From the NCBI RefSeq assembly GCF_003116035.1, contig NZ_LGQW01000015.1, forward strand, positions 1,916,047 through 1,980,046: 64,000 nucleotides of DNA. Direction: 5' to 3'. The stretch comes from Azospirillum sp. TSH64 (GTDB lineage Bacteria > Pseudomonadota > Alphaproteobacteria > Azospirillales > Azospirillaceae). The notes under the pieces are model-generated. The model was not told where the DNA came from, did not search any database, and was given only the letters and a program-made list of their open reading frames with translations. The translations under genes were made by a program, and so were the position numbers. The first letter of the stretch is position 1. Each line of letters begins with the position of its first letter. Shown one piece after another: positions 17,448-25,828 of the stretch.

Positions 17448-20400
17448 TCACACCCCGGGCGGCACGATCCGCCAGATTGCCGCCGGGTTGCGGTGAGGAT
17501 CCAGCCAGACATGCTGGAACTTGCCGATCCAAGTGAAGCGGTGGCCGCTGAACAGGTCCTCCACCTGGACATGGGCACCGTCGGGCAGGCCCAGCTCCCA
17601 CAGCGGCACCTCGATGGTCCCGCCATGACCGTTGTGCGGATCCAGGTTCACCGCGATCAGGATCACGTTGTCCTTCGCCGCCGTCATCTTTCCATACAGC
17701 AGGATGTTGTCGTCGAAGGCGTTGTAGAATTTCAGGTTGGTGAACTGCTGCAGTGCCGGATTCTCGGCACGGATGCGGTTGATGGCGGTCACATAGTCGC
17801 GGATGTTGCCGGGCCTGTTCCAGTCCCAGTGCCGAATCTCGTACTTCTCCGAGTGGTTGAATTCCTGCTTGCCGGGATAGGCCTCCGCCTCGCACAGCAG
17901 ATAGGGAGCGTAAAGCCCATAGACGCCGGCCAGCGTCGCCGACAGAACCGCCCGCATCATGTGCGCCGGCCGGCCGCCATTTGTCAGGATCGGCGGCAGG
18001 ATGTCAGGCGTGCTGGCGAAGAAGTTCGGCCGCATATACTCCCGCGATTCACTCTGAGTCAGTTCCGTCAGATACTCGGTCAGTTCCGCCTTGGTGTTGC
18101 GCCAGGTGAAGTAGCTGTAGGACTGGGTGAAGCCGACCTTGGCCAGACGCTTCATCAGCTTCGGACGGGTGAAGGCCTCGGCCAGGAACAGGGCGTCGGG
18201 GTAGCGGTCCTGCACCTCGCGGATCATCCATTCCCAGAAGGGGAAAGGTTTGGTGTGCGGGTTGTCGACGCGGAAGATGCGCACCCCCTCTTTGCACCAC
18301 ATCAGCACCACGTCGCGCAGCGCGTACCACAGGTCCGGATAGGACTGGCGGTAGAAGCTGACATTGACGATGTCCTGGTACTTCTTCGGCGGATTCTCGG
18401 CATAGCGAATGGTGCCGTCGGGCCGCCAGTAGAACCAGTGCGGATGCTCCTTCACCCAGGGATGATCGGGCGAGCACTGGACGGCGAAGTCGAGAGCGAT
18501 CTCGATTCCATGGCGTTTGGCTTCGCGGACCAGCCGGCGGAAGCTCTCGAAATCGCCGATCATCGGATCGATGGCGTCGTGCCCGCCCTCCTCCGCACCG
18601 ATGGCATAGGGCACGCCGGGATCGTCCGGGCCGGGATTCAGCGTGTTGTTCTTGCCCTTGCGGAAGGCACGGCCGATGGGGTGGATCGGCGGGAAATACA
18701 GCACGTCGAAGCCCATGTCGCGCACCATGGGCAGCAGATTGACCACGTCGTCGAAAGTACCGGGACGGGACGGATCGGGCGAGGCGGAACGCGGGAAGAT
18801 CTCGAACCATGCCGAATAGGCGCCGGCGGTGCGGTCGACATAGACCTCCAACTCACGCACGTAACGTGACTTGTACTGCCGCTCGCCATACTGCGTCATG
18901 ACGCGGCGCGGCTCGTCCGACAGGGCATAGTCGATGGCTTCGCGACCCGACAGCGCCTGCATCCGCTCGATCACCGCCTGGAGCGCCCCGCGCCCGTCGC
19001 CATGGTTCAGGTCCAGCGCCTGCTCGACGAAGCGGCGCCCTTCCACCAGTTCCAGATCGACGACCATGCCGGCATCGACCTTCTTCTTGAAGTCGGCGCG
19101 CCAGCTTTCCCAAACGTCGCGCCAGGCTTCGATGCTGTAGGTGTAACGGGCGTTGCGGTTCAGTGGCACGCGGCCGACCCAACGGTCATTCTCGTGGAAG
19201 CGCATCGGCGCTTCGCTCCACGCCTCGTCGCCGTCCGCCCTGTACATGACGGATGCCGCGAGCACGAAGGTGCCGTCGGTGTAGATGTCGGCCCACACCT
19301 CCATCACATCGCCGACCGCCCGCTTGATCGCGAACCGTCCGCCGTCAAGTTCCGGATAGACATTCTCGATGGTCATGCGGCCGGCGGCGATGGAGTCCAT
19401 CCATTCCCGCTCTTCCACATCGTGCAGTTCGATGGCGTGGCTGCGGGCGGCGCGGGCGCGGAAGACGCGCAGTTCCATCGGGCGCAATGTCATCGGCGCG
19501 CCAGGCTCCATCGGCAGCGGTTCCGCCTCCGGAGTCACATCCTCGAACGCCTCGTAGGTGCCGCCGGTGGCCGCCAGGATCGGGCCGACATCCAGCGTGT
19601 GCGTCCGGTTCTCGTCCGGGTTCAGCACCAGGATGGCGCAGCCGTCGGGCTGGTCGAGCGCGGCGCCGTCCACCTGCCGGATCAGTCCCAGCACCGGGCT
19701 ATGCGGAGAGGTCACGCGGCGCTGCGGCCCTTCGACATTCAGGGCCGGGGTGGCCGCCTTCATGGCGTTGACGGCGCCGATGAAGCCGGTCAGGTCCAGC
19801 TTCGGCTCTTCCCAGTCGGCAGGGCCGGTGCGCACGACGTCCAGCTTGCGGGTGAAGCCATACTCGTAGCCGACCGGCATCATCACGCCGGTGGAGAAGC
19901 TGGCCGCGAACAGGTAGTGCATCTTCAGCTGCGCGGCGAGCCGCACGGCGTCCTGGCTGCCGACCTCCGCGGCCAGCCGGTCGGTGTCGTGGCTTTCCGG
20001 GAAGGCGATGGACGGCGCGATCCAGCGGAATTCCTCATATTGGTCGAGCAGCCAGTCGGCCTTGAAGTCCCACCATTTGGCGCTGTTGAACAGGAAGTCG
20101 AAGCCGGCGCCGCACAGCTCGCGCACCTGCTCAACGGAGCAGCCCAGCGTCTCGGCAAAGAACTTCACCTCCGGATTTACGGCGTGGGCGGCGTCGATCA
20201 GGCTCTTCCACACCTCCGCCGGCACCTGATAGGCGGCGTCGCAGCGGAAGCCCTTTACGCCAAGACCGATGTAATGGCGCAGATAGTCGGACCAGTAGCC
20301 GACCAGCCCGGCGCGCGAGTCCGCCCGGTCATAGTCGAGGGAGGCGAGGTCGCCCCAAACCGTGACATGGGTGGTGTTGTTGGGATCGACGGCGCCCGGA

Positions 20401-20768
20401 CGGTGCAGGTCGCCGTCAGCGCCGCGCTTGTACCAGTCGGGGTGGCGCTCGACCAGCAGCGCATCGCGCGAGGTGTGGTTGATGACGAAGTCCATCATCA
20501 CCGACTGGCCGTGTGCCGCGGCCTCCGCCGTGAAGCGGCGCAGAAGCTCGTCGTCGCTGTCGTGCGACCCGCCGCGGAGCGCATCGTGAAGCCGGTAGGG
20601 GTCCTTGACGGCATAGAGGCTGCCGGAGAATCCGGGCTGGTGGATCGGGTTCAGGAATATCCAGTCGAAACCCATCCCCTGGATCCGCGGCAGGTGCCCG
20701 GCCCAATCGCGCACGGGACCGACCAGGGTCGGAAACAGGTTGTAGATGCGCGGTCCGACGATGCTCAT
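17448..20768 (-). CDS. glgE: GH13 alpha-amylase-like / GlgE maltosyltransferase fusion
   Basis: A 1106-residue cytoplasmic protein with two GH13-type modules. Residues 1 to about 435 form an amylase-like barrel with a full triad (FRCDAAY, FFAETLG, ESHDTD). The rest is a GlgE-type alpha-1,4-glucan:maltose-1-phosphate maltosyltransferase: an N-terminal beta domain, then the barrel with nucleophile VDNPHTKP, acid/base FLAEAFTRP and STPDILPP. GlgE lengthens alpha-glucan from maltose-1-phosphate. Usual GlgE proteins are about 660-700 residues, so the extra front module is a fusion. The start follows GAAGGGGG. It is divergent from PPK2 across 217 bp; no glgB, treS or maltokinase gene is nearby. Confidence 0.85.
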   Translation of the reverse strand: MSIVGPRIYNLFPTLVGPVRDWAGHLPRIQGMGFDWIFLNPIHQPGFSGSLYAVKDPYRLHDALRGGSHDSDDELLRRFTAEAAAHGQSVMMDFVINHTSRDALLVERHPDWYKRGADGDLHRPGAVDPNNTTHVTVWGDLASLDYDRADSRAGLVGYWSDYLRHYIGLGVKGFRCDAAYQVPAEVWKSLIDAAHAVNPEVKFFAETLGCSVEQVRELCGAGFDFLFNSAKWWDFKADWLLDQYEEFRWIAPSIAFPESHDTDRLAAEVGSQDAVRLAAQLKMHYLFAASFSTGVMMPVGYEYGFTRKLDVVRTGPADWEEPKLDLTGFIGAVNAMKAATPALNVEGPQRRVTSPHSPVLGLIRQVDGAALDQPDGCAILVLNPDENRTHTLDVGPILAATGGTYEAFEDVTPEAEPLPMEPGAPMTLRPMELRVFRARAARSHAIELHDVEEREWMDSIAAGRMTIENVYPELDGGRFAIKRAVGDVMEVWADIYTDGTFVLAASVMYRADGDEAWSEAPMRFHENDRWVGRVPLNRNARYTYSIEAWRDVWESWRADFKKKVDAGMVVDLELVEGRRFVEQALDLNHGDGRGALQAVIERMQALSGREAIDYALSDEPRRVMTQYGERQYKSRYVRELEVYVDRTAGAYSAWFEIFPRSASPDPSRPGTFDDVVNLLPMVRDMGFDVLYFPPIHPIGRAFRKGKNNTLNPGPDDPGVPYAIGAEEGGHDAIDPMIGDFESFRRLVREAKRHGIEIALDFAVQCSPDHPWVKEHPHWFYWRPDGTIRYAENPPKKYQDIVNVSFYRQSYPDLWYALRDVVLMWCKEGVRIFRVDNPHTKPFPFWEWMIREVQDRYPDALFLAEAFTRPKLMKRLAKVGFTQSYSYFTWRNTKAELTEYLTELTQSESREYMRPNFFASTPDILPPILTNGGRPAHMMRAVLSATLAGVYGLYAPYLLCEAEAYPGKQEFNHSEKYEIRHWDWNRPGNIRDYVTAINRIRAENPALQQFTNLKFYNAFDDNILLYGKMTAAKDNVILIAVNLDPHNGHGGTIEVPLWELGLPDGAHVQVEDLFSGHRFTWIGKFQHVWLDPHRNPAAIWRIVPPGV

Positions 20769-20985
20769 GGAACCCCCTTCCTTGGCCCTGCTTCTCCGTT
20801 GACAGCCTGCCGCTCCTCGTTGTGGGATCGACCAGGCGGCATCGGTGCTTTTCCCCTCACGGGTGTGCCGGCGCCGACGCAGATGCCGACACCGTGCCCC
20901 CGCCGGACAACCCGCAGGGGCGGTGAAGGTTCCGCCCGCCCTGTCGGCAAGCCGCAACCGACCCCACCAGCACAGGATACAACGC

Positions 20986-21801
20986 ATGGCCGAGAAGCCC
21001 GGCAAGGTCTCGAAAATCCGCCTCGGTAAACTGGACCAGGAGCAGGCGCGGATCGACACGGCGGAGGAATACGACCGCCGACTCGGCAAGCTGCAGAAGG
21101 AGCTTCTGCACATCCAGCAGACCTACTGGCATGAGAAACGCCGCGCCATCGTGGTGTTCGAAGGCTGGGATGCGGCCGGCAAGGGCGGGGCCATTCGTCG
21201 CATGACCGAGCCGCTCGACCCCCGCGGCTTCCATGTCTGGCCGATCTCCGCCCCCACCGCGGATGAGCAGGGAAAGCATTACCTGTACCGCTTCTGGACC
21301 AAGCTGCCGGCGCCCGGCACCTTCGCAATCTTCGACCGGTCCTGGTACGGCCGCGTCATGGTGGAGCGGGTGGAGAAGTTCGCCACCAAGGACCAGTGGA
21401 AGCGCGCCTATGACGAGATCAACGAGTTCGAACGGCTGCTGACCGACGACGGCGTGCGCATCGTCAAGCTGTTCCTGCACATCACCCCGGAAGAGCAGCT
21501 GGAGCGCTTCCGCGAGCGGATGAAGAACCCCTATAAGCGCTGGAAGCTGACCGAGGAGGATCTGCGCAACCGCGCCAAATGGGACGATTACGTCAAGGCG
21601 GCGGAGACGATGTTCGACCGCACCTCCACCGCCAACGCGCCCTGGCATGCGGTGGAGGCGAACTCCAAATGGCATGCCCGCACCAAGGTGCTGGAGATCG
21701 TCACCGCCGCGCTGAAGGAGGGTGTCAACATCGCCCCGCCCCCCATCAACGGCAACGTCGCGAGAATCGCCGCCGAGGTTCTGGGGATAGAGGCGGAGTA
21801 G
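20986..21801 (+). CDS. ppk2: Polyphosphate kinase 2 (PPK2)
   Basis: A 271-residue PPK2-family enzyme, which moves phosphate between polyphosphate and nucleoside di- or monophosphates. Walker A reads FEGWDAAGKGG, Walker B FDRSWYGR, and the lid module RNRAKWDDY is present, followed by the conserved NAPWHAVEAN and K(W)HAR segment. The length fits a single-domain class I type enzyme. The start MAEKPGK follows AGGA; a longer frame upstream is rejected. Its stop at 21801 is a single base from the stop of the convergent leuD-like gene, with no terminator between them, so read-through from the long opposite operon is possible. Confidence 0.9.
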   Translation: MAEKPGKVSKIRLGKLDQEQARIDTAEEYDRRLGKLQKELLHIQQTYWHEKRRAIVVFEGWDAAGKGGAIRRMTEPLDPRGFHVWPISAPTADEQGKHYLYRFWTKLPAPGTFAIFDRSWYGRVMVERVEKFATKDQWKRAYDEINEFERLLTDDGVRIVKLFLHITPEEQLERFRERMKNPYKRWKLTEEDLRNRAKWDDYVKAAETMFDRTSTANAPWHAVEANSKWHARTKVLEIVTAALKEGVNIAPPPINGNVARIAAEVLGIEAE

Positions 21802-21802
21802 G

Positions 21803-22402
21803 TTACCCCCTGCCCGGCACCACCCAGGGCCGCCGCTCCGCATCCGTCCGGTCGAAGGCGTCGATGGCGTCCCGGTGGCGCAGGGTAAGGGCCACGTCGT
21901 CCAACCCTTCGACCAGACAATCCTTCTTGAAGGGATCGATGGCGAAGGACAGCGCCCGGCCGTCCGGACCGGTCAGGCTCTGGGCCGGCAGGTCCACGGT
22001 GACGGTGGCACCGGGCGTCGCCTGCAACTGGCGGCGCAGCGATGCCACCACATCCTCCGGCAGGGTGACGGTCAGCAGGCCGTTCTTGGCGGCGTTGGCG
22101 GCGAAGATGTCGCCAAAGCTGGGGGCGACGACGCAGCGGAAGCCACCGTCCACCAGCGCATAGACCGCGCCCTCGCGCGAGGATCCGCAGCCGAAATTGC
22201 GGTCGCTCACCAGAATGCGGGCACCGGCATAGGCCGGGTCGTCCAGCGGGAAGCCCGGCTTGCGCTCGTCATGGAACAGGAAGTTGCCGTAGCCGGCGCT
22301 GCGCGGCTTCTTCAGGAAACGGGCGGGCAGAAGCTGGTCGGTGTCGATGTTGGCGATGTCGAGCGGCACCGCCGGCGCGGTCAGCGTGACGAAGGGCTCC
22401 AT
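21803..22402 (-). CDS. leuD: LeuD-like hydro-lyase small subunit
   Basis: A 199-residue small subunit of the isopropylmalate isomerase / aconitase-type hydro-lyases. It has NIDTDQLLPARF near the N-terminus and the swivel-domain loop NFGCGSSREGA that binds substrate. The start is the ATG beginning MEPFVTL, 2 bp after the leuC-like stop, so the two subunits are coupled. In leucine synthesis this enzyme isomerises isopropylmalate, and the family also hydrates citraconate or maleate. Here it is the last gene of a catabolic-looking unit with no other leucine gene, so a role in hydrating an unsaturated dicarboxylate is more likely (inference). Confidence 0.85.
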   Translation of the reverse strand: MEPFVTLTAPAVPLDIANIDTDQLLPARFLKKPRSAGYGNFLFHDERKPGFPLDDPAYAGARILVSDRNFGCGSSREGAVYALVDGGFRCVVAPSFGDIFAANAAKNGLLTVTLPEDVVASLRRQLQATPGATVTVDLPAQSLTGPDGRALSFAIDPFKKDCLVEGLDDVALTLRHRDAIDAFDRTDAERRPWVVPGRG

Positions 22403-22404
22403 CC

Positions 22405-23811
22405 TCAGGAAACTCCCAGCTTGCGGACATCGGTGAGTTTGCCAGTCGCAGCGGCGGCGGCGGCCATCGCCGGGCTCATCAGGTGGGTGCGGGCGTTCGG
22501 CCCTTGGCGGCCGGGGAAATTGCGGTTGGTGGTGGAGGCACAGCGCTCCCCCGCCGGAACGAGGTCGCCGTTGATGCCGACGCACATCGAGCAGCCGGGC
22601 TCGCCCCATTCCAGCCCGGCATCGATGAAGACGCGGTGCAGCCCTTCCGCCTCCGCCAGCATGCGCACCGGGACCGAGCCCGGAACCACCAGCCCCGGCA
22701 CCACGGCGCGACGGCCGCGCAGCACCGCGGCGGCGGCGCGCAGATCCTCCAGACGGGCATTGGTACAGGAGCCGATGAAGACGCGGTCGATGGCCACCTC
22801 TTCCAGCGCCATGCCGGGGGCAAGGCCCATATAGTCCAGCATCTTGCGCATCTGGCCGGCGCGCACCGGGTCGGCCTCCGCACCGGGGTCGGGAACAGCC
22901 GCCGTCACCGGAACCGCAGTTTCCGGGCTGGTGCCCCAGGTCACCGCCGGGGCGATGTCGGCGGCATCCAGCGTCACCTCGCGGTCGAAGACGGCACCCG
23001 CGTCGCTGGGCAGGGTGCGCCAATGCTCGACAGCGCGGTCGAACATTCCCCCCTTCGGGGCGAAGGGCCGGCCCTCTATCCAGGAGAAGGCGATGTCGTC
23101 GGGGGCGATCATGCCGGCCCGCGCCCCGGCCTCGATCGACATGTTGCAGACGGTCAGCCGGCCTTCCATCGACAGGGCACGGATGGCGCTGCCCGCATAT
23201 TCGATGACATGGCCGGCGGCCCCGTCGGCACCGATGGCGGCGATCACCGCCAGGATCAGGTCCTTGGCCGTGACATGCGGCCCCAGCACCCCGTCCACCG
23301 TGATGCGCATCGTCTTGGGACGACGCTGCCACAGGGTCTGGGTCGCCAGCACATGCGACACCTCGGTGGCGCCGATGCCGAAAGCCAGCGCGCCGAAAGC
23401 CCCGTGGGTCGAGGTGTGGCTGTCGCCGCAGACGATGGTCAGGCCGGGCAAGGTCAGCCCCTGTTCCGGCGCCAGCACATGGACGATGCCCTGTGCCGGA
23501 TCGTGAAGGCCGAAATGGCGCAGGCCGTGGCGGCCGGCATTCGCCTCCAGCATCGTCACCATGTTGGCGATCTCGGGATCGGCAATCGGCCTGGACCGGC
23601 TGTGCGAGGGAACGTAATGGTCGGCGACGGCGAAGGTCAGCTCCGGCCGGCGCACCTTGCGTCCGGCATGGTCGATCATGCCGAAGGCGTGGAAGGATCC
23701 TTCATGCAGGAAATGACGGTCGATGGCGAGCAGGGCCTGACCGTCCGGCCGGGTCGCCACGATATGGGCGTCCCACACCTTCTCGAACAGGCTGCGTGGC
23801 TGTGCGGTCAT
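22405..23811 (-). CDS. leuC: LeuC-like hydro-lyase large subunit
   Basis: A 468-residue Fe-S hydro-lyase subunit. Cluster ligands are seen in IGSCTN and GCSMC, with the family blocks [24 protein letters not shown] and NRNFPGRQG. Length and most motifs match bacterial LeuC, so the fold and 4Fe-4S cofactor are secure. A visible difference is VPSHSRSR where LeuC usually reads VPTTD near residue 70. The start overlaps the preceding flavoprotein stop (ATGA). Either a second isopropylmalate isomerase or a maleate/citraconate/dimethylmaleate-type hydratase; context favours the latter. Confidence 0.85.
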   Translation of the reverse strand: MTAQPRSLFEKVWDAHIVATRPDGQALLAIDRHFLHEGSFHAFGMIDHAGRKVRRPELTFAVADHYVPSHSRSRPIADPEIANMVTMLEANAGRHGLRHFGLHDPAQGIVHVLAPEQGLTLPGLTIVCGDSHTSTHGAFGALAFGIGATEVSHVLATQTLWQRRPKTMRITVDGVLGPHVTAKDLILAVIAAIGADGAAGHVIEYAGSAIRALSMEGRLTVCNMSIEAGARAGMIAPDDIAFSWIEGRPFAPKGGMFDRAVEHWRTLPSDAGAVFDREVTLDAADIAPAVTWGTSPETAVPVTAAVPDPGAEADPVRAGQMRKMLDYMGLAPGMALEEVAIDRVFIGSCTNARLEDLRAAAAVLRGRRAVVPGLVVPGSVPVRMLAEAEGLHRVFIDAGLEWGEPGCSMCVGINGDLVPAGERCASTTNRNFPGRQGPNARTHLMSPAMAAAAAATGKLTDVRKLGVS

Positions 23812-25217
23812 TGGTTGGTTTCCTCACTAACGGCGCCCGCGGCGGCCATCCCGGCGATGCGTCCCAGCGCCACCGCGGTCAGCAGGCCGTTGCCGGACAA
23901 ATAGCCGGATGCCTTGGACCCCGACACGCCGCAGGCAGCCCCGCCAGCGGCATAGAGGTTGGGCAACTTCATTCCCTGCCCGTCCAGAACACGGGCCTCG
24001 TCATCGACGACCAGCCCGCCCTGGGTGTGGAACAGGGCGCCGGTGACGCGGACGGCGCGGTAGGGTGGTACCAGTGGGGCCGAGCCGGCAAAGTCGCGGC
24101 CGAAGCCGTCGGTTCCGCCCTCCGCCTTCAACCGGTCGATGTCGGCCAGCGTGGCGGCGAAGGCATCCGCGTCGATTTTCATCGGCCGAGCCAGTTCAGC
24201 CGGCGTGTCGGCGCTCAGCACCGCACCCATCGCCTCGGCCTGCCGGAAATCCTCGAACTGGCGGGCGATGCCGGCGATGCGCTCGTCGAAGACGGTCCAG
24301 GCGATGCCGCCCGGCTGGCGCAGCACCACGGCGGCCTGTTCCGAATAACCCTGTGCCTCGTTGGAGAAGCGCCGGCCCTCCGTGTTCACCTGCACGCCGC
24401 CCTCGGTGATCGTCGCCCAGGTGACGAGGATGCCCGCGGGGTGTGCCACGGAGCCATGGCCCTGATGACCCGACAAGTGCCGGGTTGCCGCCCCCAGCAC
24501 CTCGCCCCACAGCAGCGCATCTCCCTGGTTGCCGGGATGGCCGAAATAGAGCGCGTCGGCCAGTTCCGGCACATGCTGCCCGACCAGCGCCCTGTTGCCG
24601 CCATAGCCGTTGCAGGCCAGGACCAGCGCACCGCAGCCGACCCGCTCGACACTGCCGTCGGGCCGCGTGATCTCGACACCGCGAACCTGTGCGCCATCGA
24701 CGTAGAGGGCGGTGACATGCGCCTCGCACAGCACGTCGATGCCGACGGTTTCCACGGCTCCCCGCAGCCGGTCGATCAATTCCGCTCCCGACCGGCTGGG
24801 CAACCCGTGCATGCGCCGGGCGCTGTGTCCGGGATAGCTGAAATTGTCCACCACCGAGAATGGCAGCCCATAGCAGTCCGCCAGCCATTCCAGCGCCGGC
24901 CCGACCGCCTGGGCGACGCGGGCGACCGCGGCCGGATCGGGCTCGCCCTTCGCCTTGGCGATGATGTCGGTCGCGAAGCGCTCCGGGCAATCCTCAATGC
25001 CGGCGTTGCGCTGCCAACGGGTGCCCGGCGCTGGGATCAGCCCGGCCGACAGGGCGGTGGACCCTTGCGGCAGCGCATCGCGCTCCAGCACCAGCACGCC
25101 GGCGCCTGCCTCATGGGCGGCCAGCGCGGCGACCATGCCGGCCGCACCGCCACCGATCACGACGACGGGGACGGTGAACTCGAACTCGATGCCATCGGCG
25201 GGCAGGATGCGGCTCAT
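23808..25217 (-). CDS. FAD-dependent oxidoreductase, fumarate reductase/KstD-like
   Basis: A 469-residue flavoprotein of the FAD_binding_2 family (fumarate reductase flavoprotein, ketosteroid dehydrogenase, tricarballylate dehydrogenase TcuA). The dinucleotide fold [21 protein letters not shown] is split here as [10 protein letters not shown] followed by a Glu-ended strand (VLVLERD); a C-terminal FAD block reads [13 protein letters not shown] and SGYLSGNG. No signal peptide, so it acts in the cytoplasm. Family members add or remove a C=C bond next to a carbonyl. In this operon it could desaturate a succinate- or succinimide-type compound ahead of the LeuCD-like hydratase. Overlaps both neighbours by 4 bp. 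Confidence 0.8.
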   Translation of the reverse strand: MSRILPADGIEFEFTVPVVVIGGGAAGMVAALAAHEAGAGVLVLERDALPQGSTALSAGLIPAPGTRWQRNAGIEDCPERFATDIIAKAKGEPDPAAVARVAQAVGPALEWLADCYGLPFSVVDNFSYPGHSARRMHGLPSRSGAELIDRLRGAVETVGIDVLCEAHVTALYVDGAQVRGVEITRPDGSVERVGCGALVLACNGYGGNRALVGQHVPELADALYFGHPGNQGDALLWGEVLGAATRHLSGHQGHGSVAHPAGILVTWATITEGGVQVNTEGRRFSNEAQGYSEQAAVVLRQPGGIAWTVFDERIAGIARQFEDFRQAEAMGAVLSADTPAELARPMKIDADAFAATLADIDRLKAEGGTDGFGRDFAGSAPLVPPYRAVRVTGALFHTQGGLVVDDEARVLDGQGMKLPNLYAAGGAACGVSGSKASGYLSGNGLLTAVALGRIAGMAAAGAVSEETNQ

Positions 25218-25828
25218 GAGTTCGCCACCTCCTCCAGCATGGTCGCGACCGTTGCCACCCGGCAGACCGGACGCAGTGCTGCGACGGAAACCTCATGCAC
25301 CTCCGGGCTGAAGGCGGCGCAACCATCCTCCAGCAGGATCGTCTCGAAATCGCGGACATGAGCATCGCGCACGGTCGAGGCGATGCCGCCATTGGTGACG
25401 ATGCCGCAGACCAGCAGCCGTTCAACCCCGCATTTCGCCAGCACCCATTCCAACCGCGACATGTAGAAGGCGGAATAGGCGATCTTCTCCACCTCGACAT
25501 CGACGGGCTGAAGGGCATCGACGGTGCGATGACCCCAGCTGCCGGGCTGGAAATCGCCCTTGGCCAGGAAGGGACGCAGCGACTTCAGATGCGGAGAGAT
25601 CATCGGCTCGCCGCCACGGCCCGGCACCAGGGTGAAGTTGGTGGAGATCACCCAGCCGCCGCGCGAGCGCAGCAGATCGGCCAGCGGCTTCACCCGCTCC
25701 GGCAGCGCTACGATCTCGGGCGCCGTCTGTCCGGCGCGGCCATAGGCGCCATCGGGATGGAGGAAGTCATTTTGCAGATCGCAGACCAGCAGGGCGGTCC
25801 GCTCAACCGGAATGGCGGTGCCGCTCAT
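25214..25828 (-). CDS. Isochorismatase-fold protein lacking the catalytic cysteine
   Basis: A 204-residue protein of the cysteine hydrolase (isochorismatase-like) superfamily. The acid is in LVCDLQNDF and the Lys in VEKIAYSAF. The nucleophile loop, normally VTxxCVxxTxRDA, reads VTNGGIASTVRDA, so Gly sits where amidases have Cys. EntB and PhzD, which cleave the isochorismate enol ether, also have Gly there. An amidase activity such as maleamate or carbamoylsarcosine hydrolysis is therefore doubtful; a lyase/hydrolase not needing a thiol is possible. AAGGAG precedes the start, which overlaps the HyuA stop (ATGA). Confidence 0.75.
   Translation of the reverse strand: MSGTAIPVERTALLVCDLQNDFLHPDGAYGRAGQTAPEIVALPERVKPLADLLRSRGGWVISTNFTLVPGRGGEPMISPHLKSLRPFLAKGDFQPGSWGHRTVDALQPVDVEVEKIAYSAFYMSRLEWVLAKCGVERLLVCGIVTNGGIASTVRDAHVRDFETILLEDGCAAFSPEVHEVSVAALRPVCRVATVATMLEEVANS

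Noticed and set aside
19002..21029. A 675-codon plus-strand frame
   Set aside because: Antisense of the GlgE fusion, whose active-site motifs are clear on the other strand.
21803..23811. LeuC/LeuD as the leucine biosynthesis enzymes
   Set aside because: Not excluded, but the operon has no other leucine gene and is led by a catabolic-type GntR and importer, so I did not make this the main call.
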